Source of the DNA: Prorocentrum cordatum | Lineage: Eukaryota > Sar > Dinophyceae > Prorocentrales > Prorocentraceae | Length of the DNA stretch: 37,065 nt | NCBI GenBank assembly: GCA_963575745.1 | Contig: CAUYUJ010015497.1 | Location: 74,001 to 111,065, forward strand | Reading direction: 5' to 3' | Shown: positions 29,395 to 37,065 of the stretch, piece by piece | Layout of the letters: every line of letters starts with the position of its first letter | Position numbering within the stretch: the first letter of the stretch is position 1 | Program-made: the position numbers and the translations under genes | The notes under the pieces: model-generated | Told to the model about the DNA's origin: nothing | Database searches by the model: none | What the model saw: only the letters and a program-made list of their open reading frames with translations

Positions 29395-29545
29395 CCCTCG
29401 ATCGATCCTCGATCCTCGATCCTCGACCCTCGATTCTCGATCCTCGATCGATCCTCGATCCTCTATCCTCGATCGATCATTGATCCTCGATCGATCCTCG
29501 ACCCTCGATCGATCCTCGATCCTCGATCGATCCTCGACCCCCCCC
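29395..29545. repeat. TCGATCC(T) minisatellite
   Basis: Units of CTCGATC and CTCGATCGATC, with CTCGACC variants, repeated across about 150 bp. TCGATCGA palindromes are frequent. Confidence 0.95.
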
Positions 29546-29555
29546 ACCCCTACAG

Positions 29556-31273
29556 TTCGGTCGGGCATGTCCCCCACATGCGGATTTTGGACGAAAAATT
29601 AAACATATTCAAACATGATGGACCCACGAACCCGGAAAGGGATATAGACATGTGGAGCATGGACACGTTTTCATGATACCCAACTGGGCAACACCTCACG
29701 AAACATCCCACGAGACACCTCACGAAACAGCCCACGAGACACCTCACGAAACATTCCACGAGACACCTCACGAAACATTTCACGAGACACCCCGCGAAAC
29801 ATTCCACGAGACACCCCACGAAACATTCACGACGACAGGCAACCACTCAACCAAGGCGGTGTGGTCGTGCTGGGGAGTGGTCGTGCTGGGGTGTGGTCGT
29901 GCGTGGGGGGTGTCGTGCTGGGGGGTGGTCGTGCTGGGGGTGGTCGTGCTGGGGCGTGGTCGTGCTGGGGCGGTTTGAAGGTTGTTGGTCTGTTTTTCGT
30001 GTTATTGTTTGGTGCTGGGGCGTGGTCGTGCTGGGGCGTGGTCGTGCTGGGGCGTGGTCGTGCTGGGGCGTGTTCGTGCTGGGGCGTGGTCGTGCTGGGG
30101 CGTGGTCGTGCTGGGGTGTGGTCGTGCTGTGGTAAGGTCGTGCTGGGGTGCGGTCGTGCTGGGGTGTGGTCTTGCTGGGGTGGGGTCGTGCTGGGGTGTG
30201 ATCGTGCTGGGGTGGGGTCGTGCTGGGGTGTGTTCGTGCTGGGGTGTGGTCGTGCTAGGGTGGGGTCGTGCTGGGGTGGGGTCGTGCTGGGGAGTGGTCG
30301 TGCTGGGGTGTGGTCGTGCTGGGGTGTGGTCATGCTGGGGCGTGGTCGTGCTGGGGTGGGGTCGTGCTGGGGTGGGGTCGTGCTGGGGTGGGTTCGTGCT
30401 GGGGTGCTCCGCACCCTGTGATTTATCGATCGGGTCGTGCTGGGGTGTGGTCGTGCTGGGGTGTGGTCGTGCTGGGGTGTGGTCGTGCTGGGGAGTGGTC
30501 GTGCTGGGGTGTGGTCGTGCTGGGGGGTGGTCGTGCTGGGGCGTGGTCGTGCTGGGGGGGTGGTCGTGCTGGGGGTGGTTGTGCTGGGGCGTGGTCGTGC
30601 TGGGGCGTGGTCGTGCTGGGGCGTGGTCGTGCTGGGGTGTGGTCGTGCTGTGGTGAGGTCGTGCTGGGGTGTGGTCGTGCTGGGGTGTGGTCTTGCTGGG
30701 GTAGGGTCGTGCTGGGGTCGGGTCGTGCTGGGGTGTGGTCGTGCTGGGGTAGGGTCGTGCTGGGGTGGGGTCGTGCTGGGGTGGGGTCGTGCTGGGGTCT
30801 GGTCGTGCTGGGGTGTGGTCGTGCATCGAGAATCCTGCCAAAATTCCAGGAAATCGCGGGGCGCTTTTCCGCGTCGCGGTCGGCTCTGCAAAACAAGCGT
30901 TTCGCTCGAGACATCCTCGGCAAACTCTGCGGAGCAAGCGTTTCGCTCGAGACATCCTCAACACACGAAAAAGTGGCCCGCTCCCTGTGATTTATCGATC
31001 GGGATTTCAAAAACAAGCGTTTCGCTCGAGACATCCTCAAATTTTAATTCGCCGGCCTCCTTCGACCTCGTTATTTATCAGGGAAAAAATTCGCCGGCCT
31101 CCTTCAAGCAGGCACCGGGGGATTAAGTTTACAAACTAAAAGAGAACCCTGGGCTCTTGCCCTTTCCGGGAATAATACACCAAAAATGCTCAGAAAGTGT
31201 CAAAAAATCGTCCCCGTATCATGTTTTGACTATTTTTGAAGATTCCCCCTGTAGAGGGACAGGCCCGACTTAA
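29556..31273 (+). mobile_element. TIR element split by copy E, perfect 8-bp target duplication
   Basis: Left end TTCGGTCGGGCATGTCCCCC, then GCGGATTTTGGACGAAAAAT; right end CCCTGTAGAGGGACAGGCCC then GACTTAA; core ATCGTCCCCG at 31207. CCCTACAG stands at 29548-29555 and at 31274-31281, exact. Without copy E (29614-31170) the remaining 58 + 103 = 161 bp match the 160-bp complete copy at 21061-21220 in length and layout. Confidence 0.92.
29614..31170 (+). mobile_element. 16-bp-minisatellite element, copy E, nested
   Basis: Complete head, 24-bp block (about 29693-29830), regular minisatellite (about 29865-30825) with a unique 40-bp interruption near 29975-30015 (GTTTGAAGGTTGTTGGTCTG), the punctuation CCTGTGATTTATCGATCGGG near 30415, and a tail ending CCCTTTCCGGG. 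In the tail about 60 bp present in copies B-D are missing near 30855. The left flank ends in AAA and the right begins AATAATAC. Confidence 0.88.
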
Positions 31274-31281
31274 CCCTACAG

Positions 31282-31420
31282 CTGGACCAAAAACATAATG
31301 ATACCCTTCAAGAACATGAGGCCCTCTGCCGGCCAAAAAAGGTCCCAGACCACAAGGTCACTCGAGGGTGCCCTCCCCCAGGAGGCACAAGAACGTCCAG
31401 AAAAAAACACGAAGACCACC
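31282..31420. other. Unassigned DNA
   Basis: Short interval before the third fold-back repeat. Nothing recognised. Confidence 0.4.
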
Positions 31421-31622
31421 ATCGGCGACCAGTGAGGGGGGAAACGAGAAGGAGAAGGCCTTCTCAGAAGGCGGCGGGACTTCTCAGAAGCCCTCGTACC
31501 TTCTGAGAAGATTTCTGGGTCTTCGGGGAAGACTCCAAAAACCTCTCAGAAGGCTGGGGGACTTCTGAGTCTTCTGATGAGGCCTTCTCCTCCTCACTTC
31601 CTTCCCATCGCTCGCGGCCGAC
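31421..31622. mobile_element. AGAAG-rich fold-back repeat, copy 3
   Basis: Left side GAAACGAGAAGGAGAAGGCC, right side GGCCTTCTCCTCCTCACTTC then CTTCCCATCGCTCGCGGCCG. The ends are inverted repeats, comparing the right end with the left end of copy 2. The CTTCGGGGAAG centre is conserved. Confidence 0.7.
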
Positions 31623-32037
31623 ATCGGGGCACCCTCCCCGAACCGACCTCGATCTTATACCTCGGTCCGACCGTACGGTGCCACGGCAACGGCAGCGAGG
31701 GGCGGCAGGGCAGGGAGGGCCCGAAGCGCCCTGGCGGCAAGTCGGAGGTCTCTCGGCCGGGATGGGGGCCTGAAGTGCTCGGGGGGGCGACAGGGCAGGA
31801 TAGCAGAGGGCAGGGTAGAGAGTCAGCTCGCGCGGCTGGTTTTCCTGGCGCCTCGATACGTGGGCGCCGGGAGGCGCCCACGTATCGAGGAATGGCCCCA
31901 GCGGCGGGGCGGAAGCCAGCTGCGAGCAGCAGATTTCGTAACCCCCCCTTTTCCTATCCACCCCTTTCGTTCGGCCCGAAGCGCGGCCGCACGCGCAACA
32001 CCCCCCCCATCGCGGACCGGAGTGGGGGGGCGGGCGC
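31623..32037. other. Unassigned DNA around a hairpin
   Basis: Overlapping frames on both strands without domains. It contains the perfect hairpin at 31851-31890. Confidence 0.4.
31851..31890. repeat. Perfect 18-bp stem with GGGA loop
   Basis: CCTCGATACGTGGGCGCC, GGGA, GGCGCCCACGTATCGAGG: eighteen paired bases without mismatch and a four-base loop of the GNRA type if transcribed. Confidence 0.97.
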
Positions 32038-32130
32038 GGGGTGGGTCGCGGGGTGGGTCGCGGGGTGGGTCGCGGGGTGGGTCGCGGGGTGGGCTGCAGG
32101 GTGGGTCGCGGGCTGGCCGCGGGCTGGCCG
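32038..32130. repeat. 12-bp GGGTGGGTCGCG minisatellite
   Basis: Five clean units, then decayed ones (GGGTGGGCTGCA, GGCTGGCCGCGG). Confidence 0.95.
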
Positions 32131-32475
32131 CGGGCGAGGACGACGACAAGAGCAACACTTACGACGGGTCGCTCTCAAATGTTCAGGTGTCTACCAACAT
32201 GCAACGCCCAAGCACTCGATACCCGCCCTCCTCGTCTTTGATCGCACCCTTTTTTGGGGGTATGTTTTTCTTCCCTGCCACAACACAGGAATAACAGAAG
32301 TCACAGAAAAGGGAGAGAGTGAGGAGGACGTGGGCGGGGAAAGGGAGGGAGGAGGGACAGGGGCAAGAGTGAGGGAGGGAGGGAGGAATATGGAGAACGA
32401 TAAAGACTAGCAATTGGGTTAGCAAGAGGGGATGGCGAGGAAGTCTCAGGCGACCGTGCTGTTCCGGATTACCGT
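32131..32475. other. Unassigned DNA
   Basis: Purine-rich GGGAGGGAGG stretches near 32335-32395. No gene recognised. Confidence 0.4.
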
Positions 32476-32847
32476 ATGAGGATGTCAACAGCGAGTGCGC
32501 AACTCCAGAGCGCCGAGAGAGCGAGTCGCGAATGCACCACCAGGATAGGATTTCCCGGGCGAGAGCGCGACTCCCGAAGAAGTGGCGAGGAAGCATCTAG
32601 CGAGAATCCCGACTTTTTAATCACACATGAGGACGTGAGCCCTGTCCATCGGCCCTCAGCACTCCAAGGCGGCGACGCGCGCCTGCGCGTGTTCAACAGG
32701 AGGGAGGGGCACGCCTCGGCCGCGCCGCAGCGGCCGAAGGCACGCCGAGCCAGGCGCCCCGAGCCCACATATGTGGCCGCCACCTGCAGCTCCGAGAAGG
32801 TCTCGGGGATTGATGGGCAGATTTTCCACCACCGCTACCAGACATAG
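32476..32847 (+). CDS. Unrecognised small open frame, doubtful
   Basis: A 123-codon frame from an ATG. The product begins MRMSTASAQLQSAERAS, has a mixed composition and ends HHRYQT. It is one of the few frames here not made of simple repeats. However, a minus-strand frame of 104 codons overlaps it, no domain is recognised, and no promoter or splice signals can be argued. Confidence 0.12.
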   Translation: MRMSTASAQLQSAERASRECTTRIGFPGRERDSRRSGEEASSENPDFLITHEDVSPVHRPSALQGGDARLRVFNRREGHASAAPQRPKARRARRPEPTYVAATCSSEKVSGIDGQIFHHRYQT

Positions 32848-33234
32848 GACAGGGGGAGCAAGGATGATGAGGAGGTCCTCCTCATCCTCCTTCTCCTCCT
32901 CCTCCTCCCTCTCCTACCTCTGGTAGTGGTTGTGGGATGTGGGCCCATCAGGGATGGTCCAGCGCCCAGGAGCCCAAGCAATCACGCAAGGTTGAGCCAA
33001 GGACTCCGAACCTGAACGCTCGAGTAGGGGATCGTCGCCAGACTTGATTTGCACCAAACTCGGATAAGCGCGTAGAATGTTCGTCGATCTACAGATCATT
33101 CTACGGCGTAGACTCGACGGACACATTAACCTTGGGGTACATCAGTGCTGTAGTCGGCCCCTCACCTCGAACCGCGGTAACCACCAGGGGCTCCCAGAGA
33201 GCAGGGAAACAGGCCAACTCCTGCGACTCAAGGT
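32848..33234. other. Unassigned DNA
   Basis: Contains a short GATGAGGAG-GTC-CTCCTCATC palindrome near 32869, a TCC tract (about 32880-32915) and a 9-bp stem CGTAGAATG/CATTCTACG near 33070-33107. No gene recognised. Confidence 0.4.
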
Positions 33235-33728
33235 TCAGGTCGGGCATGCCCTCCTGCAGGCGGATTTTGGACGAGCAAATAAAAAAGTCACAAATACTCC
33301 AACACTTTTAAATATCAGCCAGCGTTGATTCCAAATAGATAGGAGGACAGGAGGAGGACAACAGGAGGATGGGAGGAGGGCGAAATGAGGACGGGAGCAG
33401 GACGGGAGGAGCAAAATCAAGCAAGCGCAAGCAAGCAATCGGGAGCAAGCAAGCGCAAGCGAGCATGGGCGTAGGCATAGACATAGGCATAGGCGTAGGC
33501 ATAGGCGTAGGCATAGGAGTTAGGGGGAGGCATAGGCATAGGCATGGGGATAGCGATAGGAATTAGGGGGGCATAGGAATTAGGGGGGGGAACGGACTAA
33601 TTAGTAGGGTTTGAGTTAGAACTCCTATACGGCAAGCCTATGTCGAGAAAATAATCAAAAGATCGCCCCCAGACTACTTTGGGATCGTTTCTTAAGCTTT
33701 CTCCTGTAGAAGGACATGCCCGACTTGA
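33235..33728 (+). mobile_element. TIR element with GGCATA minisatellite
   Basis: Left end TCAGGTCGGGCATGCCCTCC, then GCGGATTTTGGACGAGCAAA; right end CTCCTGTAGAAGGACATGCC then CGACTTGA; core GATCGCCCCCAG at 33661. Cargo: GGAGGACAGG and AAGCAAGCGC repeats and the hexamer array at 33465-33560. No clear 8-bp target duplication is seen. Confidence 0.75.
33465..33560. repeat. GGCATA/GGCGTA hexamer array
   Basis: Alternating GGCATAGGCGTA units, degenerating to GGGGATAGCGATA. Confidence 0.9.
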
Positions 33729-34408
33729 CGCCATGCCACAGTCGCCCACCCTGGGGGCACCAAGGCCCGTCGGCTCCGGGGCACCTCGGCCGAGGCCGCC
33801 CGGCCAGCCTGGCGCAGCCCCGCCGAGCCGCGGAGATCCCCCCGGCCACCGCCTCTCGGGCGTTCGGTATTGGGGGGGCGAGAGACGGGGGGGGGGCGTC
33901 GAGGGTTGCACGCAAGGGGCCCTAACTGGGCCCTAAACGAGCCCACTGGGGCCCCGAAGGGGTACGAAAGGTGCACCTTCCTTGACCCCCCATCCATCAA
34001 CCCCCCGGAAGTGAACGCCCGAGCCTCCTCGACACAAGGATGGCCGGGACGCGGCGAGCGAGGCGGCGAGGCGAGCGCGCGATGTCGGTCCGGCGGGACC
34101 GACCCCAAACGAGGGCCGCGCGGGGGGGCCCGGGGCCCTCAGAGGACATGTTGCGAGCAGGAGTCGGACAAGGAGTTAGAGAGACAAGCGCAGGAAGGAG
34201 TCGCCAGGGAGAGGGGGAGAGCGAACGAACGAGCGAACGGACGGACGAGCGACCACAGCTGCGGACCGCGGTCGCTGGTCGAGGAAAGGTGGGTGAGGAG
34301 GTGGCCTCTGGAATCTAGACCCCTGGCAGGTTCACCTGGGCGCGGAACTCCCTCAAGGGTGGTTGATGGTGGGAGAGGACGTGGCGAGCGCATTTTTTAA
34401 TAGCGACC
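33729..34408. other. Unassigned G+C-rich DNA
   Basis: A GGGCCC-rich stretch at 33918-33960 and overlapping frames without domains. Confidence 0.4.
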
Positions 34409-34575
34409 ATAACGCGCGTTATTAGGGGGGGGGGGAGTACGGGGGGGGGCATAACGTAGCGCCCCACCCCCCCCACGCTGTGGTGCCAGATGCGCTGCGG
34501 CAGTGCCGGGAACGCACTGAGGGGGGGGGGCGTTGCGTTATGGGGGGGGGAGGGGGGGAGGGTAGAAGGCATAAC
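34409..34575. repeat. CATAACG inverted repeats among G runs
   Basis: Perfect palindrome ATAACGCGCGTTAT (34409-34422), then CATAACGTAGCGCCCC and its inverse GGGGCGTTGCGTTATG (about 34450-34543), and a third direct CATAACGCAG (34570), separated by runs of 7-11 G or C. Confidence 0.75.
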
Positions 34576-34579
34576 GCAG

Positions 34580-34691
34580 TCGTCATCGTCGCCATCATCC
34601 CCTGCATCCTCATCGTCGTCATCGTCACAATTACCATCACCATCATCGTCATGTTGGTCGTCATCACCATCATCATCACCACCACCACCAT

Positions 34692-34758
<67 letters not shown>

Positions 34759-34759
34759 G

Positions 34760-34792
<33 letters not shown>

Positions 34793-34891
34793 TATCATCG
34801 GCATCATCATCACCATCAGCGCCGTAATTCTCATCAACATCATCATTTTTACTATAAAAATCATCATCCAACTCATAATCATAATCATAAT

Positions 34892-34965
<74 letters not shown>

Positions 34966-35661
34966 GTATCATCATCACCGTCGCCATCACCATCATCATC
35001 ATCGTCATCAGCGTCATCCCCATCCCCATCCTCATTATCCTTATCCTCCTCATCTTGATGGTCAGGGACATGATGAGCTTGATCATCATCATCGTCGTCG
35101 TCATCACCAACACCGCACCGCCACGGCTACCGTCCTCATCACCAAACATATCATAATCGTCGCTATCATCATGATCATCATCACCATCATCAGCATTGTC
35201 ATCATCATCACCATCATCATCACCATCGCCACCATCACCATAATCACCATCATCGTGAACATCATCATCATCGAAGGCATCCGCGCCATCATAATCATCT
35301 TCATCATCATCATCATCATCATCACCATCACCATCACGATCATCATCACCACAGTCATCATCATAACGGTCATCATAAAAATCATCACCGCCGTCAGGAC
35401 CATCGCCATCACCACCACCATCACCATCATCACAACCGCCATCATCATCATCATCAGCATCATCATCGTCGCAAGCATCATCATCATCATCACCACCATC
35501 AGTATCACAACCAACATCATCAGCATCATCACCATCATCATCACCACCATCATATTCGTCATCATCATCATCTCCATCATCACCCTCACCACCATCGTCA
35601 TCACCGTCACCATCATCACAATCAGCATCATGTCAATCACCATCAACATCAACAACATCAT

Positions 35662-35693
<32 letters not shown>

Positions 35694-35803
35694 CCATCAT
35701 CATCATCATCTCCGTCATCATCAGCATCAACATCATCAGCATCATCATCAGCATCATCATACTCAGCATCATCATCATCAGCAGCACCATCTGCATCATC
35801 ACG

Positions 35804-35840
<37 letters not shown>

Positions 35841-35910
35841 CCATCAGATCATCCGCAGCAGCATCATCAGCATCATCATAATCATCATCATCACGATCTT
35901 CATCTCCTCC
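34580..35910. repeat. Giant (CAT)n tract
   Basis: About 1.3 kb of CAT/ATC triplets with frequent CAC, CGT and CAG variants, purest at about 34690-34790 and 34885-34965. It reads as poly-His or poly-Ile/Ser on plus and poly-Asp or poly-Met on minus, hence the 463- and 246-codon frames. Confidence 0.97.
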
Positions 35911-36052
35911 TCCCTCTTCGCCTTCGTCTCATTCTCCGCCGCCGCCGCTGCCTCCGCCGCCGCCGTCGCCCCTCTGGCAGCTGCCACCGCTGTGGCGTGC
36001 CGCGCCGCGCCCCAGGCAGCCGCCCCCCCCCACCCCCCCACCCCAGAGGAGG

Positions 36053-36300
36053 AGGAGGAGGAGGAGGAGGAGGAGGAGGAGGAGGAGGAGGAGAAGGAGG
36101 AGGAGGAGGAAGAGGTTGGAGGATGTTGGAGGAGGAGGAGGTTGGAGGAGTCAGGGGGAGGAGGAGGAGGAGGAGGAGGAGGAGGAGGAGGAGGAGGAGG
36201 AGGAGGAGGAGGTAGAGGAGGTGGAGGAGGTGGATGGAGGGAGGAGGAAAGGAGGAGGAGGAGGAGGAGGAGGAGGAGGAGGAGGAGGGGAGGAGGAGCC
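36053..36300. repeat. (GGA)n tract
   Basis: GAG/GGA triplets with GTTGGAG interruptions. Confidence 0.97.
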
Positions 36301-36409
36301 CCCCCCGCCCAGGCCGCGCCGCGCCGCGCCTCGCACAGCCTGCCAAACGCCGTCCTCGATCCAGGCGGACCCTCGGCGCCCCGGAGGCGACGGATCTACG
36401 CCGCGAAAC

Positions 36410-36585
36410 CTCTCCTCCTCCTCTCTCGTCTCCTCCTCCTCCTCCTCCTCCTCCTCCTCCCATTCCTCCTCCTCATCCTTCTCCTCCTCCTCCGAATCCC
36501 CCTCCTCCTCCTTCCCCTCCCTTCTCCTCCTCCCCCTCCTCCTACTCTGCCTCCTCCTCCTCCTCATCCTCCTCCTCCCTCCACC
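36410..36585. repeat. (TCC)n tract
   Basis: Interrupted TCC triplets. It could pair with the GGA tract 100 bp upstream. Confidence 0.95.
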
Positions 36586-36619
36586 GCCCGCCCCATGTCC
36601 CGAGTTTGTGGCAGGGTCA

Positions 36620-36734
36620 TCAGCTCGACGTTGTCGTTGTCGTCGTGGTCGTCGTCGCGGTCGTCGTCGTCGTCGCCGCCGTCGTCGTCGTCGTCGTCGT
36701 CGTCCTCTTGGTCGGCGGCACCAGCCGCAAGGCC
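36620..36734 (+). repeat. (GTC)n tract followed by GGCGGCACCAGCCGCAAGGCC
   Basis: GTC triplets run to about 36710, then CGGCGGCACCAGCCGCAAGG CC at 36713-36734 corresponds to the motif before the right ends at 703-723 and 6465-6485. No convincing TIR end follows, so this may be a broken copy of the same element type. Confidence 0.6.
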
Positions 36735-37065
36735 TTCACAATATATGCAGACAACTGCCGACGAATTTTGCCTGTACCTTCAGGGAGAGTGGCGCTGTGT
36801 AAAATCGGTGGCTCTCAGCAGTGACTCAAACACCGCAACCCTCCCCTGAGGCCCAGGAACAGTCTATTACAGGGTGTCTGTGTGTGTACGTTCCTGTGGC
36901 GGGCGATGTCTCGGACCTCGAATCCTGCAGCGAAGATCGAGAGTTCCGAGGTCGACCCGTGGAGCGACATCTCAAACCTGTCAGCTCGACCTACGAGATC
37001 GGCCCGTGCGCTGCGAGCTCGACAGGTGGGCCACCTCTTCCCACTCCCCAAAAACGGTCCCAAAT
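36735..37065. other. Unassigned DNA with a terminal inverted repeat
   Basis: CCTGTCAGCTCG (36977) and CGAGCTCGACAGG (37014-37026) form a hairpin with one bulged base, and CTCGGACCTCGAA / TTCCGAGGTCGA near 36910-36955 form another. A minus-strand frame (37063-36815) is unrecognised. Confidence 0.4.

Noticed and set aside
9801-31170. Helitron identity for the 16-bp-minisatellite element
   Set aside because: The ends are not TC...CTRR, and 44-bp direct repeats flank copy B, whereas Helitrons make no target duplication.
34490-35881. 463-codon His-rich protein
   Set aside because: It is a reading of the (CAT)n tract. Other frames of the same tract are equally open.

Overview
The window looks like gene-poor, G+C-rich nuclear DNA of a repeat-laden eukaryote. 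A dinoflagellate-like alga is my best guess. The grounds are the density of microsatellites and minisatellites, the lack of any compact gene or operon, and the one recognisable protein relic. That relic is a broken C-terminal part of a PIF1-like helicase, in a form I associate with the expanded PIF1 families of dinoflagellates. No dinoflagellate spliced-leader sequence was seen, so the lineage call is inference. No intact protein-coding gene, tRNA or rRNA could be supported. Most long open frames are side effects of repeats whose units contain no stop codon.

Three kinds of sequence dominate. (1) A family of small terminal-inverted-repeat (TIR) elements has ends close to TTAGGTCGGGCATGTCC and GGACAGGCCCGACTTAA. 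Complete or near-complete copies lie at 5488-6596, 17057-20028 (inverted), 21061-21220, 21881-22236, 24373-24526, 29556-31273 and 33235-33728, with lone right ends at 730-762 and 20206-20245. Two copies have perfect 8-bp target duplications. Several carry simple repeats or another element inside them. (2) A larger element has five copies, all on the + strand: A 9801-10926, B 14134-15655, C 18223-19899, D 22783-24315 and E 29614-31170. Each has a fixed head, a 24-bp tandem block, a long 16-bp minisatellite and, except for truncated ends, a fixed tail. Copy E sits inside a TIR element, copy B lies between 44-bp direct repeats, and copy D interrupts a third repeat family. (3) Tandem arrays: 73-bp units at 8018-8761, about 90-bp units at 12894-13990, an AAGCTAAGCTA array at 17155-18075, a 12-bp GATCGATAGTGA array at 27285-27885, and very long (TCC)n, (GTC)n, (GGA)n, (GAT)n and (CAT)n tracts.

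Layout: 1-3200 end of a TIR element, a fold-back repeat, GGC and TCC tracts and a minisatellite; 3200-5480 unassigned DNA with two inverted repeats; 5488-6596 TIR element with C-rich and GTC cargo; 6600-9800 unassigned DNA, a fold-back repeat and the 73-bp satellite; 9801-15700 copies A and B around the helicase relic and its 90-bp satellite; 15700-20245 unassigned DNA and a 3-kb composite TIR element holding copy C; 20245-24600 small repeat families, three TIR elements and copy D; 24600-29550 inverted repeats and huge triplet tracts; 29556-31273 copy E nested in a TIR element; 31273-37065 fold-back repeats, a perfect hairpin, one more TIR element and a 2-kb triplet-repeat block.

The window does not show cooperating genes. 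It shows layers of non-autonomous elements and satellites, and the nesting gives relative insertion ages.
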